A DNA stretch of 14,017 nt from Microbacteriaceae bacterium (GTDB taxonomy: Bacteria; Actinomycetota; Actinomycetes; Actinomycetales; Microbacteriaceae): the NCBI GenBank assembly GCA_017744755.1, contig JAGIAU010000032.1:1-14017 (forward strand). The letters are read 5' to 3'. Shown here piece by piece: positions 1 through 7,852 of the stretch. The position numbers and the translations under genes are program-made. A model generated the notes under the pieces. The model was not told the DNA's origin, ran no database searches, and was given only the letters and a program-made list of their open reading frames with translations. Position 1 is the first letter of the stretch, and each line of letters opens with the position of its first letter.

Positions 1-214
1 GGGCATAGCCGTCCGGCCGGCGCGGGAACGGCAGTCGCGCCACCGTCAGCAGCTCGTGGCCGCGCGCCGGCACGAGCCGCGACTCGAGCCCCTCGGCGGT
101 GCCGAGCACGAGCACCGTGTCGGCGGGGTGCCGCTCGCGGAGCCGGTCGGCGATCGCGAGCAGCGGGTTCACGTGTCCGGCCGTGCCGCCGCCGGCGAGC
201 AGGAACGCGCTCAT
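1..214 (-). CDS. murG: MurG, UDP-GlcNAc:lipid I N-acetylglucosaminyltransferase, N-terminal part (cut by window edge)
   Basis: MurG transfers GlcNAc from UDP-GlcNAc to lipid I on the inner face of the membrane, making lipid II. Only the first 71 codons lie in the window. They read MSAFLLAGGGTAGHVNPLLA onward. The Gly-rich loop GGGTAGHVNP at residues 8-17 is the hallmark MurG N-domain motif that faces the lipid acceptor. The ATG at 214-212 overlaps the ftsW stop (ATGA over 211-214), so the two are probably translationally coupled. MurG is the last gene of the dcw run visible here; murC and ftsQ/ftsZ would be expected beyond the left edge by analogy with other actinobacteria, but that is not seen. 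The identification is secure despite truncation. Confidence 0.95.
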   Translation of the reverse strand, partial: MSAFLLAGGGTAGHVNPLLAIADRLRERHPADTVLVLGTAEGLESRLVPARGHELLTVARLPFPRRPDGYA

Positions 215-1482
215 CGCCGCCCGGGGCGCCGCGGGCCCGGTGCGCCGAGCGGCGCCTGCGCGGCGATGCGCTGCGCGTTCTGCGTCTCCGCTCTCGCGAG
301 CGACAGCACGACCCCGATCGCGAGCAGGACCGCGATGAGCGAGGAGCCGCCCGAGGAGATGAGCGGGAGCGGGACGCCGAGGACCGGCAGCACGCCGAGG
401 ACGACGCCGATGTTCACGAACGCCTGTCCGACGACCCAGACGAGCACGCCGCCCGTGACGATCCGCGTCGTCGACTCGCGCGCACGGCGGGCGATGCGGA
501 CGAGGACGATCGCCATGAGCGCGTAGAGCACGAGGACGACGAGGGCGCCGACCAGGCCGAGCTCCTCGCCGATGATCGCGAAGATGTAGTCGCTGTCGGC
601 CTCCGGCAGCCAGTTCCACTTGGAGCGCGAGTTCCCGAGGCCGACGCCGAGCACGCCGCCGGAGGCGAGCGCCCACATGCCGTGCATCGACTGCCAGCAG
701 TAGCCCGCGTAGTCGTCGTCGGTGCAGCCCTCGAAGAACGTGCCGAGACGCCCGGCGCGGGACTGGTTCGAGAACGCGACGACGAGCGCGACGATCACGA
801 CGCCCAGGCCGCCGAGGACGAGGTGGCTGAGCTTCGCCCCGGCGAACAGCGCGCAGGCGAACACGATCATGAACATGATCGCGGAGGTCCCGAGGTCGTT
901 GCCGATCAGGACGAGTCCGATCGCGAGGCCCGCGATCGGTCCGACCGGCAGCACGAGGCGGCGCCAGTCGTCGAGCTGCTCCGCGCGGCGGCCGAGCACG
1001 ACGCCGATCCAGACGACGAGCGCGAGCTTGAGGAACTCCGATGGCTGGACGCTGAACGAGCCGATGTAGAGCCAGTTCCGGTTGTACGAGTCCTCGGAGC
1101 CGATGCCGGGGACGAAGACGAGGAGCTGCATGCCCCCCGCGATGAGGACGGCCGGCCACGCCCACCGCCGCCAGAAGGCGACCGGCAGTCGGCCGACGAT
1201 GAGCATGAGCGGGATCGCGACCGCGGCGAACACCGCCTGGCGGATGACCCGGCCGAAGGGGTCGCCCGTGGCCGACTGCTCCTCGACGCTCGACGCCGAG
1301 AGCACCATGACGAGGCCGAAGGCGACGAGGAAGAGCGTGACGCCGATGAGCAGCAGCGAGTCGCGGTTCTCCGGGGAGAACATCCTCGTGATCGGCACGA
1401 CGGCCGCGAAGCCGCGGCGCTCGCGGGACGCCGGCTCCTGCGGCTCAGGGCTCCGGCGCGATGGCGGGCGGAGCGTCGTCAT
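211..1482 (-). CDS. ftsW: FtsW, SEDS-family septal peptidoglycan glycosyltransferase
   Basis: FtsW is the SEDS polymerase that builds septal glycan strands from lipid II together with its partner class B PBP (FtsI). The product is 423 residues with about ten hydrophobic segments starting near residue 43. The SEDS signature is clear: QPSEFLK at 146-152, GVGLGNSRSKWNWLPEADSD at 279-298 followed by YIFAIIGEELG, and PLPLISSGGSS at 371-381. Asp298 sits at the position of the conserved catalytic Asp. Start choice: the ATG at 1482 has GGAGG eight bases upstream (1495-1491). An in-frame GTG at 1491 overlaps that Shine-Dalgarno sequence and is unlikely. The start lies 38 bases inside the end of murD. 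The stop overlaps the murG ATG. Cys253 and Cys262 lie in a predicted outside loop. Confidence 0.95.
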   Translation of the reverse strand: MTTLRPPSRRSPEPQEPASRERRGFAAVVPITRMFSPENRDSLLLIGVTLFLVAFGLVMVLSASSVEEQSATGDPFGRVIRQAVFAAVAIPLMLIVGRLPVAFWRRWAWPAVLIAGGMQLLVFVPGIGSEDSYNRNWLYIGSFSVQPSEFLKLALVVWIGVVLGRRAEQLDDWRRLVLPVGPIAGLAIGLVLIGNDLGTSAIMFMIVFACALFAGAKLSHLVLGGLGVVIVALVVAFSNQSRAGRLGTFFEGCTDDDYAGYCWQSMHGMWALASGGVLGVGLGNSRSKWNWLPEADSDYIFAIIGEELGLVGALVVLVLYALMAIVLVRIARRARESTTRIVTGGVLVWVVGQAFVNIGVVLGVLPVLGVPLPLISSGGSSLIAVLLAIGVVLSLARAETQNAQRIAAQAPLGAPGPRRPGRR

Positions 1483-2968
1483 CCGTCGCACCTCCGAGTC
1501 GGGTCCTGACCGCCGCCTGGAACCTCCGGCCGCGGTCCGCGTAGTCGTCGAACTGGTCCATGGACGCCGCGGCCGGCGAGAGGAGGACGGTGTCGCCGGC
1601 GCGGGCGACGCCCGCCGCCAAGCGGACGGCTTCCGGCATCACCTGGCCATCCTCCCCCGGGACCGCCTCGAGCACGGCGACCCCGGGCGCGTGTCGTGCA
1701 AGGGCGTCGAGCACCTCGGCGCGGTCGGCTCCGATGACGACGGCGGCCCGCAGCCGTCCGGCATGCGCCGCGACCAGCTCCGACACGTCGACGCCCTTGA
1801 GCAGTCCGCCGACGATCCAGACGACGCTCCCGAACGCCTTCAGCGCCGCATCGGCCGCGTGCGGATTCGTCGCCTTGGAGTCATCAACCCAGGCGACGCC
1901 GTCCGCCTCGGCGACGCGCTCCGTGCGGTGCGGATCCACGCGGAAGGTCGCGAGCGAGTCGTGGATGGCCCCCGTCTCGACGCCGGCGGCGCGGGCGAGG
2001 GCCGCGGCGGCGAGCACGTTCGCGACCATGTGCGGCGAGTCGATGCCGTGCCCGGCGAGCTCCTCGAGCGTCGTCAGCTCGAGCGCCCGGTGGTGGCGGT
2101 CGTCGAGGAAGGCCCGGTCGACGACGATGCCCTCGATGACGCCGAAGTCGCTCGGCCCCGGCACGCCGAGGTCGAAGCCGATGGCACGGCAGCCCTCCTC
2201 CACCTCGGCGTCCTCGACCATGCGCATCGTCGCCTCGTCGGCACGGTTGTAGACGGCGGCGACGCGGGTGTTCGCGTAGACGCGGCCCTTCGCCGCCTCG
2301 TAGGCGGAGCGGGAGCCGTGCCAGTCGAGGTGGTCGTCGGCGACGTTGAGGCAGACCGCGGCGAGCGGGTGCAGCGCGCCCGGCCCGTCGAGCGGGAGCC
2401 AGTGCAGCTGGTAGCTGGAGAGCTCGACGACGAGCACGTCGTACGGCGTCGGCTCCTCGCGGACGGCGTCGAGCACGGGCACGCCGATGTTCCCCGCCTC
2501 GACGGCGCGGCGGCCGTCCGCGCGGAGGAAGTGGCCCGTCATGCGGGTCGTCGTCGTCTTCCCGTTCGTGCCCGTGACGAGGATCCAGTCGGCCGCCGCC
2601 ACCTTGTCGCGGACGCGCCAGGCGAGCTCGATGTCGCCCCAGACGGGCACGCCGCGCTCCTGGAGGGCGAGCAGGAGGGGGTGGTCCGGATGGTAGCCGG
2701 GCGAGACGATGACGAGCTCCGGATCGAGCTCGTCGAGCTCGGCCGGCGGCTGCGCGCGCTCGGCCTGCAGCGCGAATCCGACGCCGAGCGCGTCGAGCAG
2801 TCGCCGGCGCTCCTCGTCGGCCCGCTCGGCGACGACGAGGACGCGGGCGCCGAGCTCCCAGAGCGTGTCGGCGACGGCGAATCCGGTCGCCCCGAGCCCC
2901 AGGACGGCGACCCGCAGCCCCTTCCAGTCGGCGTGCCAGGAGGTGAGGGCGTCGAGGCGTGGCGTCAT
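1445..2968 (-). CDS. murD: MurD, UDP-N-acetylmuramoyl-L-alanine:D-glutamate ligase
   Basis: MurD is the cytoplasmic ATP-dependent ligase that adds D-Glu to UDP-MurNAc-L-Ala. The product is 507 residues, slightly longer than typical (about 440-490). The N-terminal Rossmann-type domain shows LGLGATG at 23-29. The central ATPase domain has the P-loop TGTNGKTTT at 132-140, DHLDWHG at 212-218 and the probable carbamylated Lys in YEAAKGR (Lys227). The C-terminal domain carries DDSKATNPHAA at 362-372 and LSPAAASMDQF at 463-473, both Mur ligase hallmarks. The ATG at 2968 overlaps the mraY stop (ATGA), so the open frame running further upstream to 3610 is only a shadow of mraY. The last 38 bases also encode the start of ftsW in another frame. 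Confidence 0.96.
   Translation of the reverse strand: MTPRLDALTSWHADWKGLRVAVLGLGATGFAVADTLWELGARVLVVAERADEERRRLLDALGVGFALQAERAQPPAELDELDPELVIVSPGYHPDHPLLLALQERGVPVWGDIELAWRVRDKVAAADWILVTGTNGKTTTTRMTGHFLRADGRRAVEAGNIGVPVLDAVREEPTPYDVLVVELSSYQLHWLPLDGPGALHPLAAVCLNVADDHLDWHGSRSAYEAAKGRVYANTRVAAVYNRADEATMRMVEDAEVEEGCRAIGFDLGVPGPSDFGVIEGIVVDRAFLDDRHHRALELTTLEELAGHGIDSPHMVANVLAAAALARAAGVETGAIHDSLATFRVDPHRTERVAEADGVAWVDDSKATNPHAADAALKAFGSVVWIVGGLLKGVDVSELVAAHAGRLRAAVVIGADRAEVLDALARHAPGVAVLEAVPGEDGQVMPEAVRLAAGVARAGDTVLLSPAAASMDQFDDYADRGRRFQAAVRTRLGGATDDDAPPAIAPEP
1491..1495 (-). promoter_or_regulatory. Shine-Dalgarno sequence of ftsW, inside murD
   Basis: On the minus strand GGAGG is followed by eight bases and then the ATG at 1482. 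It decides the ftsW start in favour of 1482 over the GTG at 1491. Because it lies within the murD coding region, ribosomes must load on ftsW within the last codons of murD. Confidence 0.7.
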
Positions 2969-4067
2969 GGGTTGCGCAGGATCCATTCCAGGTAGAACAG
3001 GCCGACGGCGGCGGCGACGAACAGCGCGGAGATGATCCAGAAGCGGACGACGACCGTGACCTCGCCCCAGCCGAGCATCTCGAAGTGGTGGTGCAGCGGG
3101 CTCGCGCGCAGGATCCGTCTGCCCTTCGTCGCCTTGAAGTAGGTCCGCTGGATGATGACCGAGCCGACCTCGATGACGAAGAGTCCGCCGACGAGGACGA
3201 GGAGCAGCTCGGTGCGGCTCAGGATCGCGAGAGCCGCGAGGGCGCCGCCGAGGCCGAGCGATCCGGTGTCCCCCATGAAGATCTGGGCGGGCGAGGTGTT
3301 CCACCACAGGAAGCCGATGAGCGAGCCGGTGATCGCGGCGGCGACGACGGCGAGGTCGAGCGGGTCGCGCACCTCGTAGCAGGATGCCTGCACCTCGAGG
3401 TCGAGGCGGGGGCTGTCGCACCACTGGTTGAACTGCCAGAAGCCGATGACGATGTACGCGATGAACGCGAAGATCGAGGATCCCGCGGCGAGCCCGTCGA
3501 GGCCGTCGGTCAGGTTGACGCCGTTCGAGGCGGCGACGATGAGGAACGTCACCCAGATCGCGAACAGGATGCCGCCGATCACGAGGCCCCACGTCGCGAG
3601 GTCGAGCCACGGGATGTCGCGGATGGCCGAGATCTGGAAGGAGGCGGGCGTGCGGCCGTGCTCGTCCGGGAAGTTGAGCGCGAGCGCCGCGAAGCCGCCG
3701 GCGACGATGACCTGGCCGACGATCTTCTGCCAGGGGTGAGCCCGAGGCTTCGCCGCTTGTGCGTCTTGATGAAGTCGTCGATGAAGCCGATGAGCGCGAG
3801 ACCCACCATGAGGTACAGGACGAGCGCGCCGGAGATGGAGGGGTGGTCCCCCGCGATCCAGTAGCCGAGGAGGTAGCCGACGCAGGCGCCGATGATGAAG
3901 ACGACGCCGCCCATCGTCGGCGTGCCGCGCTTCACCTCGTGCGTGCGCGGGCCGTCCGCGTTGATGTACTGGCCCCAGCCGACCCTCCGGAAGACGCGGG
4001 CGAAGACCGGGGTCAGGAAGAGCGTGAAGAGCAGGGAGAGCCCCGCGGACATGAGGAGCGCGATCAC
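2965..4067 (-). pseudogene. mraY: MraY, phospho-MurNAc-pentapeptide translocase, split by an apparent one-base frameshift
   Basis: MraY is the polytopic membrane enzyme that joins phospho-MurNAc-pentapeptide to undecaprenyl phosphate, giving lipid I. The GTG at 4067 overlaps the murF stop (GTGA), with GAGG seven bases upstream. The first frame reads through DGPRTHEVKRGTPTMGG (residues 38-54) and IDDFIKTHKRRSLGLTP (96-112), then loses MraY similarity at the G run 3733-3736. If one G is restored, the frame continues PWQKIVGQVIVAGG and stays open to 2965, giving 367 residues, normal for the family. The second part has NGVNLTDGLDGLAAG (182-196 corrected) with the catalytic Asp residues and PLHHHFEMLGW (324-334). 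As written the gene is broken, but MraY is essential, so a sequencing or assembly error is more likely than real loss. The shifted frame happens to stop at 3579 on a TGA overlapping an in-frame GTG at 3582, so gene callers may report two neat but false genes. Confidence 0.93.
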
Positions 4068-5509
4068 GCGTTCGCCTCGCTCTCCGGGAGCTCGATGCCG
4101 GCCAGGCGGTCGCCGAGGTGACGGAGGCCCGCCGACTTGGAGGACTTCACGAGCACGACGTCCCCGGCTCGAAGCAGCGCACGGACAGCATCGTAGGCGG
4201 CGTCCGCGGTCTCCACGAACTCCACCTCGCTCCCCCACGAGCCCTCGTGCTGCGCGCCGAGGTGCATCGCACGGGCGCGCTCGCCCACGACGACGAGGTG
4301 ATCGACGTTCAGCCGGACGGCGAGGCGGCCGATCCGGTCGTGCGCCTCGGTCGCGAACTCGCCGAGCTCCGCCATCTCCCCGATGACCGCGATCGCCCTG
4401 GCGCGGCCGCGGGTCAGCTCCGCGAGCGTGCGCAGCGCGGCCGCGGTCGACTCGGGGCTCGCGTTGTACGCGTCGTTGATGACGGTGACGTCGCCCGGCA
4501 GTTCCGGGCCGCCCCCGAGGAGCTCCATGCGCCAGCGCTCGGCGCGGACCATCCCCTCGAGCGCCGGGACGGCCTCGGCGGGCGCGACCCCGACCGCGTC
4601 GGCGGCGGCGAGCGCCGCGAGCGCGTTCATCACGTGATGCTCCCCGAGGATGCGCAGGCGCACCTCCTGCCGCTCGCCGCCGTGCAGCAGCGTGAACGCG
4701 GTGCCGCCGAGCGAGATGCGGACGTCCGCGGCGAGCCACGCGGCGGGATCGGGGGCGGCCGCCGCGGCCCTGTCCACGAGGCCGAAGGGGCGCACCTGCG
4801 CGGCCGTCGGCATGGCGGCGACGTTCGGGTCGTCCGCGTTGAGCACGGCGACCGCGGAGGCGGGCAGGTCGCGGACCATCTCGCCCTTCGCGACCGCGAT
4901 GGCCTCCTGGCTGCCGAATTTGCCGATGTGCGCCGTGCCGACCTTGAGCACGATGCCGACGTCCGGCACGGCGAGGGCGACGAGCTTCGCGACGTCGCCG
5001 ACGGCGTCGGCCCCCATCTCGATCACGAGGAAGGCGGTGTCCTCCGTGACGCGGAGCATCGTGATCGGCGCGCCGACCTCGTTGTTGAACGAGCCCTCCG
5101 GCGCGACGGTCTCCCCGGCGCTCGACAGGATCGCGCGGAGCATGTTCTTCGTCGTCGTCTTGCCGTTCGAGCCGGTCACCGCGACGACGCGGAGCCGGCC
5201 GAGCGCGCGCACGCGCGCGACGACCTCGCGGGCGAGCGCGCTCAGCGCGTCGAGCGCGCTCGGGACGACGACGATCGGCGCGTCGACGTCCACGCGGCGC
5301 TCCGCGACGACGAGCACGGCGCCCGCCTCGACGGCGCTCGGCGCGAAGCGCGCGCCGTCCGTCGTCGCGCCGGGCATCGCGAAGAACACGTCGCCGGGGC
5401 CGACGAGCCGGGAGTCCGTCTGCGCGTCCCCGATCACGACCGCCTCGGGATCGCCGAAGAGCGTGCCGCCGAGGAGTCCCGCGATCTCCCGCGCGGTGAG
5501 CCGGATCAT
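4064..5509 (-). CDS. murF: MurF, UDP-MurNAc-tripeptide:D-alanyl-D-alanine ligase
   Basis: MurF is the cytoplasmic ATP-dependent ligase that adds D-Ala-D-Ala to complete the UDP-MurNAc-pentapeptide. The product is 481 residues, usual for the family. The N-terminal domain has DSRLVGPGDVFFAMPGATTDG at about 32-52, which binds the UMP end. The P-loop VTGSNGKTTTK is at 111-121, FNNEVGAPITMLR at 141-153 and INDAYNASPES at 344-354; the last two are typical of MurF rather than MurE. The ATG at 5509 lies four bases after the ftsI stop. A GGTGAGG stretch is close to the start but poorly spaced, so coupling to ftsI may matter. The stop overlaps the mraY GTG. No murE lies between ftsI and murF. Confidence 0.95.
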   Translation of the reverse strand: MIRLTAREIAGLLGGTLFGDPEAVVIGDAQTDSRLVGPGDVFFAMPGATTDGARFAPSAVEAGAVLVVAERRVDVDAPIVVVPSALDALSALAREVVARVRALGRLRVVAVTGSNGKTTTKNMLRAILSSAGETVAPEGSFNNEVGAPITMLRVTEDTAFLVIEMGADAVGDVAKLVALAVPDVGIVLKVGTAHIGKFGSQEAIAVAKGEMVRDLPASAVAVLNADDPNVAAMPTAAQVRPFGLVDRAAAAAPDPAAWLAADVRISLGGTAFTLLHGGERQEVRLRILGEHHVMNALAALAAADAVGVAPAEAVPALEGMVRAERWRMELLGGGPELPGDVTVINDAYNASPESTAAALRTLAELTRGRARAIAVIGEMAELGEFATEAHDRIGRLAVRLNVDHLVVVGERARAMHLGAQHEGSWGSEVEFVETADAAYDAVRALLRAGDVVLVKSSKSAGLRHLGDRLAGIELPESEANA

Positions 5510-5513
5510 GCCC

Positions 5514-7268
5514 TCACCAGCGCAGCGGCAGCTCGGTCGGACTGCCGCTCGACGGCGCGACGCGGAACATCGTGATGACCTGGCTCGCGATGATGCGCCA
5601 GTAGGGGGCGAGGTTCATGGAGAACGCGGCCCACGGGACGCCGAGCGAGACGACGATCGCGTACTCGGGCCGGTCCACGGGGACGAGGCCCGCGTAGGAG
5701 ATGACCGTTCGGTTCCCGTAGGTGCCGGTCTCCGGGTCGATGACCTCCGCGGTGCCCGACTTCACCCCGAGACGATACCCCGGGATGGCGAGGGAGTCGG
5801 TGACGCCGTTGTGCAGGAAGACGTTCTCCATCATCATCCGGACCTGCGCCGCCGTCTCCGGCTTCACGACCTGGACCGGCTCGCCCGGGTCCCGCGGGAC
5901 GACGGTGCCGTCGGCGAGCGTGCAGGAGTCGACGAGCCGCAGCGGCATCCGCACGCCGTCGTTGCCGATCGTCTGGTAGGCGCTCGCCATCTGCAGGATC
6001 GTCGTCGACATCGCCTGGCCGTAGCCGGTCACGAGCTGGGTGCGGGCGGGCGCCTCGGGCAGGTACGGGAGGAACCCGGTCGACTCGCCGTTGAAGTCGA
6101 CGGCGGTGTAGTCGCCGAAGCCGAACTGCTCGAGGTAGGTCTGGCGGACCGCCTGATCCATCCGGGAGGCGATGTCCGAGGTGCCCGTGTTGGACGACTC
6201 GACGAGACTGCCGGTGACCGTGAGGTTCGGGTCGTGCCAGTTGTTGTCGTTGATGATGCCGGCATCGCCGAAGTCGCGCGAGTACGGCGCGTCGAGCGGC
6301 GTCTCCGGGGTGACGACGCCCATGTCGATCGCGATCGCCGCGTTGATGGGCTTCATGATCGAGCCCGGCTCGTACGGGATGGCGAACGCGCGGGAGCCGG
6401 TCACGCCCGGGTCCGCGTCCTGGAAGTCGTTCGGGTCGAGCGTCGGCCAGTCGGTGAGCGCCATGATCGCGCCGTCCGAGACGCGGACGACCGCCGCCTC
6501 GCCCCACGTCGCGCCGAACGCGATGCCCGCCTTCGCGACGGACTCCTGGAGGTACCACTGCAGGTCGCGGTCGATGGTGAGCTGCAGCGTGCCGCCGTCG
6601 ACGGCCGGCACCTCCGTGACCTCGGTGTCCGGGATGCGGACGCCGTCGGCGGAGCGCTCGTAGCTGATCTCGCCGTCCTGCGAGGCGAGGCAGGCGTTCT
6701 CGGTGAGCTCGAGACCGGCGAGCGGCCGGTCCGTGCCGAGGAAGCCGACGAGGTTGCTCGCGACCGCGCCGTTCGGATAGGTGCGCGCCGGCACGCGGAC
6801 GGCGTAGACCCAGGCGATGCCGAGCGCGTCGACGGCCTGGTACTGCGCGAGCGTGAGATCCTTCGAGAGCACCGCGTAGTCGCTCGTCGGGTCCGCGAGG
6901 AGCGTCTGCATCATCGCCGCCGGGTCCTGGCCGGTGACCCCCGCGATCGCGGCGAGGGCCTGCTCCACCGGGCCGTTCATCTCCTGGAAGCCGAGGGCGA
7001 CGCGCGGCGAGACGGTGATGTCGTAGCGCTCGACGCTGTCGGCGAGGACGTTCCCGTTCCGGTCGACGATGTCGCCGCGGGCCCCGTAGACCGTCGCCGT
7101 CGTGTCGCGCTTGTCGAGCGCCTCGGCCGTCAGGGTCGAGGCGGACACGATCTGGATGTCGACGAGACGGACGGCGAACGCGCCGACGACGATGATCACG
7201 ACGACCATCGCGAGGCCGAAGCGAGGCCCTACGCGACGCGGGCGCATGGTCTCCTGCTCGCCGCGCAT
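5514..7268 (-). CDS. ftsI: FtsI / PBP3-type class B penicillin-binding protein (septal transpeptidase)
   Basis: This is the class B PBP expected to crosslink septal peptidoglycan as the partner of FtsW. The product is 584 residues: a short basic cytoplasmic tail, one membrane anchor at about 18-40, a dimerisation domain with YGARGDIVDRNGNVLA at 61-76, and a C-terminal transpeptidase domain. All three active-site motifs are present: SIMK at 303-306 (Ser303 nucleophile), SSN at 358-360 and KSGT at 503-506. The ATG at 7268 is five bases after the ftsL-like stop but has no clear Shine-Dalgarno sequence. A second in-frame ATG at 7247 has GGAG three bases ahead, so the true protein may be seven residues shorter. 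The only two cysteines, 193 and 449, are both outside the membrane. Confidence 0.94.
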   Translation of the reverse strand: MRGEQETMRPRRVGPRFGLAMVVVIIVVGAFAVRLVDIQIVSASTLTAEALDKRDTTATVYGARGDIVDRNGNVLADSVERYDITVSPRVALGFQEMNGPVEQALAAIAGVTGQDPAAMMQTLLADPTSDYAVLSKDLTLAQYQAVDALGIAWVYAVRVPARTYPNGAVASNLVGFLGTDRPLAGLELTENACLASQDGEISYERSADGVRIPDTEVTEVPAVDGGTLQLTIDRDLQWYLQESVAKAGIAFGATWGEAAVVRVSDGAIMALTDWPTLDPNDFQDADPGVTGSRAFAIPYEPGSIMKPINAAIAIDMGVVTPETPLDAPYSRDFGDAGIINDNNWHDPNLTVTGSLVESSNTGTSDIASRMDQAVRQTYLEQFGFGDYTAVDFNGESTGFLPYLPEAPARTQLVTGYGQAMSTTILQMASAYQTIGNDGVRMPLRLVDSCTLADGTVVPRDPGEPVQVVKPETAAQVRMMMENVFLHNGVTDSLAIPGYRLGVKSGTAEVIDPETGTYGNRTVISYAGLVPVDRPEYAIVVSLGVPWAAFSMNLAPYWRIIASQVITMFRVAPSSGSPTELPLRW

Positions 7269-7273
7269 GCTCG

Positions 7274-7852
7274 TCAGTGTGTCACCGGGGCCGGGATGCC
7301 CTGGGAGGCGCTCGGCGTTTCGGCGGGCTTGATGACGGTCTGCACCGCGACGGGAGTGCCCCCGTCGGCGGCGGGGAGGACGGCGGGCAGGCCCTGCGTC
7401 AGCGCGTTCGGCACCAGGTTGCAGGTGCCGCCGCAGCCGGCCGAGTCCGGCATGCCGGGAGCGGCGACCGCGGCGCCCGTCGCCAGGTCGAGGAAGTTCG
7501 TGCTGGAGGCCGGGACCATGCCGAGCGCGGCCGCCGCGTTGGCGAGATGCTGCGTCGCGGCGGCGATCTCGAGCTGCTCGGAGAGGCTCTCCGACTGCCG
7601 GGTGAGCGCCCGCTGCTCCTGCTGCAGGTCGCTGATCCGGTAGGCGCCGCCGCTGATGGCGATCGACAGCAGGAGCTGGGCGCCGACGATCGCGAGCACG
7701 CCGGCGATGGTCACGACGGAGTGGACGACCTTCGGACGGGCGCGACGCTGCCTCGATGTCGTGACGACCTCGGTGAGGCGGCGCGGCTGCGGCGCGAGCG
7801 ACTCCGAGCGGACGTGCCGCGACGGGATCCGGACGGGGGCCGTGGCGTTCAC
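7274..7852 (-). CDS. ftsL: FtsL-like bitopic division protein
   Basis: A 192-residue single-pass membrane protein in the position FtsL occupies in dcw clusters, between rsmH and ftsI. FtsL bridges FtsQ/FtsB and FtsW/FtsI in the divisome. The cytoplasmic part (1-41) is basic, the membrane segment is about 42-66, and a heptad-like stretch rich in Gln, Leu and Glu runs about 72-110, consistent with the FtsL/DivIC coiled coil. The remaining 80 or so residues are Ala/Pro/Gly-rich, low complexity, with Cys140 and Cys144. FtsL diverges strongly in sequence, so the call rests mainly on position and topology. The GTG at 7852 overlaps the rsmH stop (GTGA) and has GGGAGG seven bases upstream, a strong start. 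Confidence 0.8.
   Translation of the reverse strand: MNATAPVRIPSRHVRSESLAPQPRRLTEVVTTSRQRRARPKVVHSVVTIAGVLAIVGAQLLLSIAISGGAYRISDLQQEQRALTRQSESLSEQLEIAAATQHLANAAAALGMVPASSTNFLDLATGAAVAAPGMPDSAGCGGTCNLVPNALTQGLPAVLPAADGGTPVAVQTVIKPAETPSASQGIPAPVTH

Noticed and set aside
1082..2995. 637-codon plus-strand open frame opposite ftsW and murD
   Set aside because: Shadow of murD/ftsW; Arg/Asp/Val-rich composition without motifs.
2969..3610. Upstream extension of the murD reading frame
   Set aside because: It lies over mraY in another frame; the ATG at 2968 in an ATGA overlap begins the conserved MurD sequence.
4650..7643. 997-codon open frame on the plus strand opposite murF, ftsI and ftsL
   Set aside because: It is antisense to genes with clear motifs, its translation is low-complexity Arg/Ala/Asp-rich text typical of GC-rich shadow frames, and no domain is recognisable.
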